The notes beneath the pieces are model-generated. The model did not search any database. It was not told the DNA's origin and saw only the letters and a program-made list of their open reading frames with translations. From Agromyces seonyuensis (GTDB lineage: Bacteria > Actinomycetota > Actinomycetes > Actinomycetales > Microbacteriaceae): a stretch of DNA of 64,000 nucleotides. Every line of letters starts with the position of its first letter. Positions within the stretch are counted from its first letter, which is position 1. A program made the position numbers and the translations under genes. Shown one piece after another: positions 26,393 to 35,405 of the stretch. The stretch spans positions 1-64,000 of the forward strand of contig NZ_WSTA01000001.1 of assembly GCF_009789225.1 (NCBI RefSeq), read 5' to 3'.

Positions 26393-27309
26393 CCGCAACA
26401 CTTCCCCCGAAGGCCGCCGTCGACGAGGGGGCGCGGCGTCAGCGGCGCCGGCGCGACGACGCCGAACCCGAGCTCACCGTGAGCCGCGGCGCCGCCATCG
26501 CGACGCTGGGCGCGCTGACTCTCGCGGCCGTCTACTTCCTCATCCCGATCTGGTGGCTGATCGTCTCCTCCACGAAGAGCAACACCGCCCTGTTCAACTC
26601 GAACGGCTTCTGGTTCTCGGATCTGAGCCTGATCGACAACGTCGTGGACGTCTTCACCCGGCAGAACGGGCTCTTCAGCCGCTGGCTGCTGAACTCGGTG
26701 CTCTACGCCGGGGTGGGCGGCATCCTCGCGACGCTCCTCGGCGTCGCATGCGGCTACGCGATCGCGAAGTACGAGTTCCGCGGGCGCGGCCTGCTCTTCG
26801 GCACGATCCTCGGCGGGCTCCTGCTCCCGGCGGCGCTGCTGACGGTGCCGCTGTACCTGATGTTCTCGCAGATCGGGCTCGTGAACTCCGTCTGGGCGGT
26901 CATCATCCCCGCTCTGGTCAACCCGTTCGCCGTCTACCTCGGCCGGGTCTACGCGGCTGCGAGCGTGCCCGACGAGCTGATCGAGGCGGCGCGCCTGGAC
27001 GGCGCCGGGGAGCTGCGGATCTTCTTCACCATCGGACTGCGGCTCATGTCGCCGGCGCTCGTGACGGTGTTCCTGTTCACGTTCGTGTCCATCTGGAACA
27101 ACTTCTTCCTGCCGCTCATCATGCTCACCGATCAGTCGCTCTACCCGGTCACGCTCGGCCTCTACAACTGGTACACGGCCACGCGCGAGGCGAACTACAA
27201 CGTCGTCATCACGGGCTCGCTGATCTCGGTGATCCCGCTCGTGGTGGCGTTCCTCAGCCTCCAGCGCTTCTGGCGCGCCGGCCTGTCGGCCGGAAGCGTC
27301 AAGTCCTGA
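26389..27309 (+). CDS. Sugar ABC transporter permease (MalG-type)
   Basis: 306 aa from GTG 26389. After a basic cytoplasmic N-terminus (RRQRRRRDDAE) come six helices and the EAA loop PDELIEAARLDGAGELRIFFTIGLRLMSPALV (about residues 195-226). It ends with LQRFWRAGLSAGSVKS, the typical C-terminal tail of the family. It is the last gene of the binding protein-permease operon; the next promoter begins 70 bp later. Confidence 0.93.
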   Translation: MTATLPPKAAVDEGARRQRRRRDDAEPELTVSRGAAIATLGALTLAAVYFLIPIWWLIVSSTKSNTALFNSNGFWFSDLSLIDNVVDVFTRQNGLFSRWLLNSVLYAGVGGILATLLGVACGYAIAKYEFRGRGLLFGTILGGLLLPAALLTVPLYLMFSQIGLVNSVWAVIIPALVNPFAVYLGRVYAAASVPDELIEAARLDGAGELRIFFTIGLRLMSPALVTVFLFTFVSIWNNFFLPLIMLTDQSLYPVTLGLYNWYTATREANYNVVITGSLISVIPLVVAFLSLQRFWRAGLSAGSVKS

Positions 27310-27325
27310 CCTGCGATCGAATGCG

Positions 27326-27433
27326 TCCATACCGCCGCCCGCAATCCTGATTCCACCGGCAACGCGCCGGAGCGATTCATCCATGCACGTCCACCGATCG
27401 GCCTGTCTGCCGTTCTCGGTGCCGAACTAGCTT
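27326..27433 (+). promoter_or_regulatory. Regulon site 3: promoter of the DUF5107-TPR gene
   Basis: CATCCATGC (27378-27386) is followed 21 bp later by CGGCCTGTC (27399-27407). The -10 TAGCTT (27428-27433) lies exactly 48 bp after the TCC at 27380 and 7 nt before ATG 27441 (leaderless). A further copy, CGTCCATAC (27324-27332), lies upstream. CTGATTCCACC occurs here (27347-27357) and also at 24014-24024 before site 2. Confidence 0.7.
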
Positions 27434-27440
27434 GAGAGAC

Positions 27441-30400
27441 ATGAGCGACCGAACCTCCCACATCCGACTCCCCGCTCCGCCCCCCGCCGAGCAGGCGCTC
27501 CTCGACGACGGCGGAGTCGCCTGCTGGGAGGAGGACGTCGAGATCGACACCTACGAGCCCGGTGCCCCGGACCGGTTCCCGATGTTCTTCGACCACCGCG
27601 TCTACCAGGGCTCGGACGGCCGCGTCTACCCGCTCCCGTTCGTCGACCGCATCGAGACCGAGCCGGTGCGGCGCACCTGGAAGGCGATCCACCTGGAGAA
27701 CCGGTGGGTGCGGCTCATGCTCCTGCCGGAGATCGGCGGGCGGATCCACATCGGCTACGACAAGACCCGCGACTACGACTTCTTCTACCGCAACAACGTG
27801 ATCAAGCCGGCGCTCGTCGGTCTCGGCGGGCCGTGGATCTCGGGCGGCGTCGAGTTCAACTGGCCCCAGCATCACCGACCGGGCACGTATCTGCCGGTGG
27901 ACGTGCACGTCGAACGCGGCGACGACGGCAGCGCGACCGTCTGGCACAGCGATCTCGACCCGCTGCAGCGCATGCGGGGCACGCACGGGGTCCGTCTGCG
28001 GCCCGACTCGTCGACCATCGAGGTCGAGGCGAAGCTCTTCAATCGCACCGACGAGCCCCAGACGTTCCTCTGGTGGGCCAACGTCGCCGCGGCCGTCCAC
28101 GAGGAGTACCAGTCGTTCTTCCCGACGGACGTCCGCTACGTCGCCGATCACGCGCGCCGCGCGATCACCGCCTTCCCGCGCGCCGACCGCCCGTACTACG
28201 GGGTCGACTATCCGGAACTGGCGGCGCACGACGCGGATGCCGATCGCCTCGACGTGTATTCGCACATCCCGGTGCCGACCTCGTACATGGTCACCGAGAC
28301 GGCCGACGAGTTCTTCGGCGGCTACGACCACCGCGCGGGGGCGGGATTCGTGCACTGGGCGGATCGCGACATCGCACCCGGGAAGAAGCAGTGGACGTGG
28401 GGCAACGGGCCCATCGGCCACGCCTGGGACCGGCAGCTCACCGACGGCGACGGCCCCTACGTCGAGCTCATGGCCGGGGTCTTCACCGACAACCAGCCCG
28501 ACTTCAGCTACCTCCTGCCCGGCGAGACCCGGTCGTTCAGCCAGTTCTGGTACCCGATCCAGGACGTCGGCGTCATCCACCAGGCCTCGCGCGACGCCGC
28601 GCTCAGCGTGCGCGTCGACGGTACGGACGTCGTCGTGGGCATCGCGCCCTCCCGCCCGGTGGACGCGGAGGCGGTCGTGGAACTCGAGGGTCGGATCGTG
28701 GCGCGCGCGCAGTTCCGGGCGGAGCCCGGGTCGCCCTATTCGCTCAGCGCCGCGGTCCCGCCCGGCACCACGCGGGACGACCTCGTCGTCACCGTGCACG
28801 AGGGCGGCCGGGAGCTCGTGACCTGGCGGCGCCACGCCCCGATCGACGGCGAGCCGTGGGCGGCGACCGAGCCTCCGGCCGCCGCGAGCCTCGACTCGAT
28901 CGACGAACTGCTGCTCACCGCGCAGCACCTCGTGCAGTACCGCCACCCGACCCGTGCCGCCGAGCCCTATCTGCGCCGGGCGCTCGAACTCGATCCGGAT
29001 GACTCGCGGGCCCACCTGGCCCTCGCCGAACTGGCGTTGGTCCGGGGCAGCTATGATGACGCCCTCGGCCACGTCGAGGATGCCGCCCGACGGCTGACGC
29101 GACGGAACCTGAACCCGCGAACCGGCGAGCTGCACTACCGTCGCGGACTCGTCCTCGAGCGGCTCGGCGATCTCGAGGAGGCGGCCCGTTCCTTCGCCAA
29201 GGCCGGGTGGGACGGCGCCTTCGCCGTCGCCGCCCGACTCGGGCTGGCCCGGGTGCTGCTGCGGCTGGGCCGGAACGAGCAGGCGGAGGCCGCCGCGGCC
29301 CGGGCGGTCGAGCTCGATGCGGCCAACACGACCGCGATCGCCGCCCTGGTGCTCGCGCGACGGCGCCTCGGTGCCGCCGAGGCCGCCGCGAGCGTGCTCG
29401 ACGCGGCGCGCGCCGCCGACCCCCTCGACCCGTTCCTCGCGGCCCTCGCCGGCGACCTCGGACTGCGCGACCCGCGCACCGCCCTGACGATCGCCCAGGA
29501 CTTCGCCCGGCACGGCGAAGTCGAGTCGTCCCTCGAGTGGGCCGCGCGCTCGGAGCTCGCCGGGCCGACGGTCTTCGGCAACACGGGCCCGGTCGCCGGC
29601 TACACCCGCGCGCTCGTCCTCGATCGCGCCGGCCGCGCGGCGGAAGCCGTCGAGGCGCGGGAGGCGGCACGTCGCGCGAACCGCGACCTGGCGTTCCCCG
29701 CCGGGCTCGACGACCTCGATGCGCTGACGGCGGCGATCGCCGCGGGCGAGACGGCCGGCGAGCCCGACACCGTGGCGCTCGGGCTGCTGGGCAGTCTCCT
29801 CCTCGGCGTCCGCCGCCACGAGGAAGCGCGGGACGTCCTCGTCGCAGCCGTGCTCGGCGGCAGCGACGACCCGGTGGTGCTCCGCAATGCGGCGGTCGCA
29901 GTCGCGAACACCGGCGGAGACCTGGACCTCGCCGACGGCTTCCTGGCGCAGGCGTTCCGCGCCGACGGCCCGGTGCCGAGCGCCCGCCTCGTCTACGAGC
30001 GCGACCAGCTCGCACGGCTGCGCGGGATCGACGGCGCGGCGCGCCTGGCCGCGATCGAATCCTCCGGCGTCGACGTCTTCCGTCGCGACGACCTGACGAT
30101 CGCCGTGCTCGGGCTCCTGCTCGACGTCGACCGGGTCGAGGAGGCCCGCGCGATCCTCGCTTCGCGTCGGTTCCAGCCCTTCGAAGGAGGTGAGGGTCTG
30201 GTGATCGCCGCCTTCGACCGCGCCACGCTCGTGACCGCGCGCCGCCTGCTCGACGTCGATCCGGCGGCCGCCGCCGCGCTGCTGGAGGCCGCCGTCGACG
30301 TGCCGGAGAATCTCGGCGAGGGCCGTCATCCGGCCGACCCCGCTGCGGAACTGCTGGTGCTCGCCGGCGACGCGCACCTTGCCACCGGCGCCGTGGAATC

Positions 30401-30734
30401 CGCGGAAGCGCGCTGGCGGGCCGCGCGCGACGCGGGCGGCCCGCTGGCCGTCGCACCGCGACCGGCCCGGCCCGACGACTTCTGGATCGGCGCGGCGCAC
30501 CTCCGGCTGGGGGAGTACCCGGAGGCCGACGCGGTGTGGGCCGCGCTGGATGCCTCGGCGCTCGCGCTCGAGGATGCCTACCCGACACCGGACTACTTCG
30601 CGACGTCGCTGCCCGAGACGCTGCTGTTCGCCGTCGACGACGCGCGAGGTCGTACCGCCGCGGCCGCGGAGCTGCGCGAGGCTGCTTCCCGCGGACGCGC
30701 CCTCTCGGCCGAGCGGGCGGAGGTGCGCGCGTGA
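27441..30734 (+). CDS. DUF5107 and TPR-repeat protein of a carbohydrate cluster
   Basis: 1097 aa, no signal peptide. Residues about 45-375 form the DUF5107 domain, a galactose-mutarotase-like beta-sandwich: WKAIHLENRWVRLMLLPEIGGRI, YDKTRDYDFFYRNNVIKPALVGLGGPWISGGVEFNWPQHHRP and ETRSFSQFWYPIQDVG. From about residue 480 to the end are tetratricopeptide-type helical pairs (AEPYLRRALELDPDDSRAHLALAELALVRGSYDDAL). ATG 27441 is 7 nt after TAGCTT. It is followed by GH35 with a GTGA overlap. DUF5107-TPR proteins recur in saccharide loci, but their reaction is not established. Confidence 0.88.
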   Translation: MSDRTSHIRLPAPPPAEQALLDDGGVACWEEDVEIDTYEPGAPDRFPMFFDHRVYQGSDGRVYPLPFVDRIETEPVRRTWKAIHLENRWVRLMLLPEIGGRIHIGYDKTRDYDFFYRNNVIKPALVGLGGPWISGGVEFNWPQHHRPGTYLPVDVHVERGDDGSATVWHSDLDPLQRMRGTHGVRLRPDSSTIEVEAKLFNRTDEPQTFLWWANVAAAVHEEYQSFFPTDVRYVADHARRAITAFPRADRPYYGVDYPELAAHDADADRLDVYSHIPVPTSYMVTETADEFFGGYDHRAGAGFVHWADRDIAPGKKQWTWGNGPIGHAWDRQLTDGDGPYVELMAGVFTDNQPDFSYLLPGETRSFSQFWYPIQDVGVIHQASRDAALSVRVDGTDVVVGIAPSRPVDAEAVVELEGRIVARAQFRAEPGSPYSLSAAVPPGTTRDDLVVTVHEGGRELVTWRRHAPIDGEPWAATEPPAAASLDSIDELLLTAQHLVQYRHPTRAAEPYLRRALELDPDDSRAHLALAELALVRGSYDDALGHVEDAARRLTRRNLNPRTGELHYRRGLVLERLGDLEEAARSFAKAGWDGAFAVAARLGLARVLLRLGRNEQAEAAAARAVELDAANTTAIAALVLARRRLGAAEAAASVLDAARAADPLDPFLAALAGDLGLRDPRTALTIAQDFARHGEVESSLEWAARSELAGPTVFGNTGPVAGYTRALVLDRAGRAAEAVEAREAARRANRDLAFPAGLDDLDALTAAIAAGETAGEPDTVALGLLGSLLLGVRRHEEARDVLVAAVLGGSDDPVVLRNAAVAVANTGGDLDLADGFLAQAFRADGPVPSARLVYERDQLARLRGIDGAARLAAIESSGVDVFRRDDLTIAVLGLLLDVDRVEEARAILASRRFQPFEGGEGLVIAAFDRATLVTARRLLDVDPAAAAALLEAAVDVPENLGEGRHPADPAAELLVLAGDAHLATGAVESAEARWRAARDAGGPLAVAPRPARPDDFWIGAAHLRLGEYPEADAVWAALDASALALEDAYPTPDYFATSLPETLLFAVDDARGRTAAAAELREAASRGRALSAERAEVRA

Positions 30735-33028
30735 GCGCCGCCTCGCCGCGCAGGGCGCCGCTCACGCTCCGGCACACGCCGTGGGGAGCGCCGCCGTCTC
30801 CGCCGGCGATGGCGAACGAGATCGACGCCCGACCCGGACTGGCCCTGACCTCCCGCTCCCTCGTGCGCAACGGTCGCCCCTGGATCCCGGTCTCCGGCGA
30901 ACTGCACTATTCGCGGGTTCCGCGGGAGCGCTGGCGCGAGCGGCTCCAGCTCATGCGCTCGGGCGGCATCGACGTCGTCGCGACCTACGTGTTCTGGCTC
31001 CACCACCAGCCGCAGCCGGGCGAAGCCCGGTTCGACGGCCGGCTCGACGTCGCCGAGTTCATCCGGCTGTGCGCGGAGCTCGAGCTCGAGCTGATCCTGC
31101 GGATCGGCCCCTGGTGCCATGGGGAGGCGCGCAACGGCGGGTTCCCCGACTGGGTGCAGGCCGCGCCGGTGGCCCATCGCACCGACGATCCGGGCTATCT
31201 CGAGCTCGTCGCGGACTGGTTCGCCCGCCTCTCGGCCGAGATCGCACCGCTGTGCGGTCCCGACGGCCCGATCATCGGCATCCAGATCGAGAACGAGCTC
31301 TACGACCAGCCGCAGCACCTCGCCACGCTGAAGGGCATGGCCCGCGAGCTCGGCATGACGGCGCCGCTGTACACCGCGACCGCATGGGGCGGTGCGGAAC
31401 TGCCCGGAGCAGAGCTCTTCCCGCTGTACTCCGGCTACGGCGACGGCTTCTGGGTCGACGCCGACGCCCCGTGGGACGCGACGTTCCGCCAGCACTTCTT
31501 CTTCAGCGACCAGTGGGACGACCCCGGCGTCGGCGCCGACGTCCGCGGCGTCGACATCACGGACGTCGCGGTCAAGGAGCGGGACGACCGGTTCCCCCCG
31601 GCCACGTGCGAACTCGGCGGCGGCATGGCGACGCCGTACCATCGTCGGGTCGTGCCGGCAGGAGCGGACATCGCGGCCGTGGCGAATGCGAAGCTCGGCA
31701 GCGGTTCCGCGTGGCAGGGCTACTACATGTACGCGGGCGGCACGAACCCCGCCGACCGCGGCCCGATGCAGGAGTCGCACGAGACGGGGTATCCCAACGA
31801 CCTGCCCGTCTTCGACTACGACTTCCACGCGGCGATCGGCGCCGCCGGCGATCTCGGTCCGAGCCACTCGGCCCTGCGACGCCAGCACGCCTTCATCGCC
31901 GCGTTCGGGGCCGAGCTCGCCGGGATGCCGGCGAGCTTCCCGGATGCGTCGCCGAGCGGACCCGAGGATGCCACGACCCTCCGGTGGGCCCTCCGCAGCG
32001 ACGGCCGCCGCGGGTTCGTCTTCGTCAACTGGCACCAGCCGCACGTGCCGCTGCCGCCGCGGCACGGGGTCCGATTCCGCCTCGAGCTCCCCGGCGGCGA
32101 GCGGACCATCGGCGGCGCCGGCCTCGACATCCGGCCCGGCGTCGTGGCGCGTTGGCCCTTCGGCCTCGACGTCGGCGGCGTCGAGCTGCTGTGGGCCAGC
32201 GCCAGCGCCCTCACGGTGCTGGGCGAGGACACCCTGGTGCTCGTCGCCGACTCGGTCGATGACGTGCGGTTCGCGGTCGATCCGGGGGTCGACGTCGTCG
32301 GCGCCGAACTCGGGCTCGACGGCGCGTTCGTCGTCGACGGCGAGACGGGCGGCCTCGTGGAACTCGTCCGCGGCGACGCGCGCGGCACGCTCCTCGTCGT
32401 CGGCCACGAGGACGCCGAGCGGGTCTGGGTCCTCGAGCGTCCGCATCGCCGGCTGCTCCGGTCCGCCTCGCCGATCTGGAGCGACGGCGACCGCCTCGGC
32501 GTGCGATCGGCGTCGCTCCCGGCGGTCTCGGAATGGCGGGGGGCGTGGATGCCTCTCGACCTCGCCGCGGAGGCGACGGGCACGGGCCGCGACGACGTGG
32601 CGATCCTGCAGACCCGCGACGCGGGTGAGCCGTCGGCGGGCTACGGCACGTTCGCGGGGCGTCCCTCCGCACCGGACACGGCATGGCGAGCCGGCATCGG
32701 CGCCACCTGGCGGCTCGGGGATCTCGGGGCTCCGGTCGACGGGCTCCGGCGCACCCTCGAAGTCGTGTGGGCGGGCGACGTCGCCGAACTCCTCGTGGAC
32801 GACGTCGTGGTGGCCGACCGGTTCTGGGACGGCACCGTCTGGCGCATCGACCTCGACGCCCTCGACGGGGCCGTCGCGGACCGAGCGGTCATCCGCATCA
32901 CCCCGATCGCCCGTGAGAGCCCGGTCTGGCTGGCTCCGGCGGCCGCGGACCGGTTGCGGGCGGGTGCCGCCGCGACGGCCTCCCTCGACGGCGTCGTGCT
33001 CGTGCGCTCCGCGATCTGGCGGGCATGA
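30731..33028 (+). CDS. Glycoside hydrolase family 35 beta-galactosidase
   Basis: 765 aa, cytoplasmic. Family signatures: VSGELHYSRVPRERWRERL at the start of the barrel, IGPWCHGEARNGGFPDW, the acid/base in IGIQIENELYDQP (Glu about 187-189) and the nucleophile in CELGGGM (Glu about 294). The later domains are beta-rich. It releases beta-linked galactose from the imported oligosaccharide. It overlaps both neighbours by 4 nt (GTGA and ATGA), so the DUF5107-TPR protein, GH35 and the AraC regulator are one operon. Confidence 0.92.
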   Translation: MSAASPRRAPLTLRHTPWGAPPSPPAMANEIDARPGLALTSRSLVRNGRPWIPVSGELHYSRVPRERWRERLQLMRSGGIDVVATYVFWLHHQPQPGEARFDGRLDVAEFIRLCAELELELILRIGPWCHGEARNGGFPDWVQAAPVAHRTDDPGYLELVADWFARLSAEIAPLCGPDGPIIGIQIENELYDQPQHLATLKGMARELGMTAPLYTATAWGGAELPGAELFPLYSGYGDGFWVDADAPWDATFRQHFFFSDQWDDPGVGADVRGVDITDVAVKERDDRFPPATCELGGGMATPYHRRVVPAGADIAAVANAKLGSGSAWQGYYMYAGGTNPADRGPMQESHETGYPNDLPVFDYDFHAAIGAAGDLGPSHSALRRQHAFIAAFGAELAGMPASFPDASPSGPEDATTLRWALRSDGRRGFVFVNWHQPHVPLPPRHGVRFRLELPGGERTIGGAGLDIRPGVVARWPFGLDVGGVELLWASASALTVLGEDTLVLVADSVDDVRFAVDPGVDVVGAELGLDGAFVVDGETGGLVELVRGDARGTLLVVGHEDAERVWVLERPHRRLLRSASPIWSDGDRLGVRSASLPAVSEWRGAWMPLDLAAEATGTGRDDVAILQTRDAGEPSAGYGTFAGRPSAPDTAWRAGIGATWRLGDLGAPVDGLRRTLEVVWAGDVAELLVDDVVVADRFWDGTVWRIDLDALDGAVADRAVIRITPIARESPVWLAPAAADRLRAGAAATASLDGVVLVRSAIWRA

Positions 33029-33957
33029 GCTCGGCCGTACCGATCCGGTCGGCTCCCCGGGTTACTGCGGTCGACCCGTGGCACGATATCCGGATGAAAC
33101 TCGCCGAGGGGTTCGCGAACGAGCGCGTCTGCATCGTGCCGCGGCCGCTCGTGCAGGAGGCGCTCGCCCGCCCCGTGACCCGACGGCTCGTCGTCACCGA
33201 CGCCGGGCTCTTCCCGGAAGCACGCCATCACGAGCGCGCCCGCCCGAACGGCGCGGACGAGGCGATCGTCATCGTCTGCACGAGCGGCGCGGGCTGGGTC
33301 GAGGTCGCGGGGGTCCGTGCCGGGGTCGGCGCCGGGTCGGCGGTCGTCATCCCGAGCGGCGTTCCGCACCGCTACGCCTCCTCCGACACGTCGCCCTGGA
33401 CGATCTGGTGGTGCCACCTGCGCGGATCGGACGTCGACGAACTGCTCGCCGCAGCCGGCGCGAGTGCCGAGCGGCCGGTGCTCCAGTTGCGCGGCGTCGA
33501 ACGGATCGTCGCGCTGATCGACGAGATCATCACGTCGATGGAGCGCTCGACCTCGCCCGTGCGGCTGCTCGCGGCAGCCGGGAACGCGTGGAAGCTGCTG
33601 ACCCAGATCGCCGTGGACCGTGCGACGCCCGAACGCGGCGACCCGCTCGAGCGGGCGATGTCCTACCTCGAGGAGCGCGTCGACGGTGCGGTGAAAGTGC
33701 CCGAGCTCGCGGCGATGGTCGGCGTGTCCTCCTCGCACCTGGGCGCGCTGTTCCGCGCCGCCACCGGCGGGGGAGTGCTGGCCTACCAGACCGGGCTCCG
33801 GATGTCGCGGGCTCGGCAACTGCTGGACGGGAGCACCCTCGGCATCGCGGAGATCGCGATCGCGACCGGCTACCAGGACCCGCTCTACTTCTCGCGGCTC
33901 TTCAGCCGGACCCACGGCACGAGCCCGAGCCGGTACCGGGCGCAGCGGAAGGGATAG
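33025..33957 (+). CDS. AraC-family regulator, candidate activator of the galactoside cluster
   Basis: 310 aa from the ATG overlapping the GH35 stop (33025); ATG 33094 (MKLAEGFANERVCIVPRPL) is a possible alternative start. The N-terminal cupin (AIVIVCTSGAGWVEVAGVRAGVGAGSAVVIPSGVPHRYASSD) senses the sugar. The C-terminal helix-turn-helix pair has LAAMVGVSSSHLGALFRAATGGG and IAEIAIATGYQDPLYFSRLFSRTHGTSPSRYR. It is the only AraC protein in the cluster and so the likely reader of the four 21-bp repeat sites. Confidence 0.9.
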   Translation: MSSAVPIRSAPRVTAVDPWHDIRMKLAEGFANERVCIVPRPLVQEALARPVTRRLVVTDAGLFPEARHHERARPNGADEAIVIVCTSGAGWVEVAGVRAGVGAGSAVVIPSGVPHRYASSDTSPWTIWWCHLRGSDVDELLAAAGASAERPVLQLRGVERIVALIDEIITSMERSTSPVRLLAAAGNAWKLLTQIAVDRATPERGDPLERAMSYLEERVDGAVKVPELAAMVGVSSSHLGALFRAATGGGVLAYQTGLRMSRARQLLDGSTLGIAEIAIATGYQDPLYFSRLFSRTHGTSPSRYRAQRKG

Positions 33958-33973
33958 CAGCCCGAGGGGGCCG

Positions 33974-35212
33974 TCACGCCCGGCCGAGGATGATCGCGTT
34001 CGCGCGGCGCTGCCAGGCCGTGTCCGCCCACATCGGGTGGTGGGGTGCTGCGTTCGACGTCGGCACCGCCCCCCAGGCGCCCTCCGCGGCCGCCGCCCTC
34101 AGGCCGGTCTCGGCGAGGTCGGTGCCGACCGGGCCGTCCTCGAACCGCGCATGGAGGGGCGTGTAGCCGACCCAGCCCTCGCCGATCACGAACGGCACGT
34201 CGCGACGGCGGGACCACGCCCCGATCGCCTGGACGCGCGAGCGGATCTCGCGGTGCATGAGTTCGCGGTAGTCGCCGTAGTGGTCGTAGAGCCAGAGATC
34301 CCACCGTCGCGGATCGATGCAGTCGTACGTGTACAGCATCTGGTCGGTGATCACGGTCGCCTCGAGCCGCCAGGCCTCGGGCCGCCCGTACTCGGCGAAC
34401 GACGGCGCGTCCTCGCGCAGCAGCGCACGCAGTTCCGAGTTCGGGAAGCCGGCGGAGCCGGTCTCGCGGACGTCGATCCGATCCTGCAGCGCTTCCAGCA
34501 CCCCGTAGGCGTAGACGTGGAACTGGCCGACCGCGAGGCGCGACGGGAGCCCGGCGAGATCGAGATGGGGCGGCTTGCCGTAGCTCACCGTCGCCGGGAC
34601 CGTCGGATGCCGGAGGGTGAGCGCTTCGAGGGCGTCGTCGACGGCCTCGGCCGCACTCGGGGTTCCGGAGAAGTCGACCTCGTTGTGCAGTTCGACGAAT
34701 GCCACGCGTTCGAGGTGCCCGGCCGCTTCGAGCGCATCGAGCAGGTCGCCGGTCGCGTCCGCGAGCGCGTGCAGGCGTTCGTCGTGGGGCACCCCGGCGA
34801 GGTAGCGCCACCAGTCCGGATCGGCGGCGAAGGCCGCCGACTGCTGGTACTCCCAGGAGGAGAGGATGACGACCACCTCGTGCCGAGCCGCCGCGTCGAA
34901 GAGCCGGAGCAGCCGGTCGCGCAGGTCGATCGCGAAGCCGCCGCGCACGTCGTACCACCGTGTGGCGTCGCCGTAGAAGCCGCCGTCGCGGGCTCCGAGG
35001 CCCGAGATGCCGAGCCGCGGCGGCAGCGCTCCGTCCCCGGACGCCGCGAGGTGCATCGGGGCGGCGCAGATCCGGACCGCGTTGTAGCCGCGATCGACCG
35101 CTTCGCGCATCGCCAGATCCAGATCGGCGTAGGGCTCGCCGGTTCCCGCACGCGTGTACCAGGAGAAATCCCACAGGGTGATGGCCAGTCGATCGGGCAG
35201 GTGAGCACGCAC
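33974..35212 (-). CDS. Cellulase-like TIM-barrel glycoside hydrolase
   Basis: 412 aa with no signal peptide. It begins LAITLWDFSWYTRAGTGEPYADLDLAMREAVDRGYNAVRIC, the opening of 'cellulase-like' (GH5-related) proteins of actinobacteria. FVELHNEVDFSG (about residue 175) carries the likely acid/base Glu after Asn, and FVIGEGWVGYTPL near residue 320 the likely nucleophile. GTG 35212 is 7 nt after the -10 TAGCGT. The shared promoter motif puts it in the galactoside regulon. Its glycosidic bond specificity is not known. Confidence 0.8.
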   Translation of the reverse strand: MRAHLPDRLAITLWDFSWYTRAGTGEPYADLDLAMREAVDRGYNAVRICAAPMHLAASGDGALPPRLGISGLGARDGGFYGDATRWYDVRGGFAIDLRDRLLRLFDAAARHEVVVILSSWEYQQSAAFAADPDWWRYLAGVPHDERLHALADATGDLLDALEAAGHLERVAFVELHNEVDFSGTPSAAEAVDDALEALTLRHPTVPATVSYGKPPHLDLAGLPSRLAVGQFHVYAYGVLEALQDRIDVRETGSAGFPNSELRALLREDAPSFAEYGRPEAWRLEATVITDQMLYTYDCIDPRRWDLWLYDHYGDYRELMHREIRSRVQAIGAWSRRRDVPFVIGEGWVGYTPLHARFEDGPVGTDLAETGLRAAAAEGAWGAVPTSNAAPHHPMWADTAWQRRANAIILGRA

Positions 35213-35219
35213 CGTCCCG

Positions 35220-35275
35220 ACGCTAGCCGCCGCACCTCCGGACCGGGATGGGCGGACGGATGCTCCGCATGGACG
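35220..35275 (-). promoter_or_regulatory. Regulon site 4: leaderless promoter of the cellulase-like gene
   Basis: On the minus strand, CGTCCATGC (35275-35267) is followed 21 bp later by CGCCCATCC (35254-35246). The -10 TAGCGT (35225-35220) starts exactly 48 bp after the TCC at 35273 and lies 7 nt before GTG 35212. Confidence 0.7.
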
Positions 35276-35405
35276 ATCTGCGGGCTCGAGGCGACGGGTG
35301 CCGTTCGCGGACGGCGCGGTGCCCGTCGCGTCTCGTCGGGTTCGATGCCCACGCGGCATCCTGCCTCGGTACCCCCGTCGCCGCACGGGAGGGCATGATT
35401 TCGAT

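Noticed and set aside
27195-30500. Very long open frame antisense to the DUF5107-TPR gene (1101 codons)
   Set aside because: Its composition is Arg/Val/Gly/Asp-rich with no domain, an expected by-product of GC-rich codon bias on the opposite strand.
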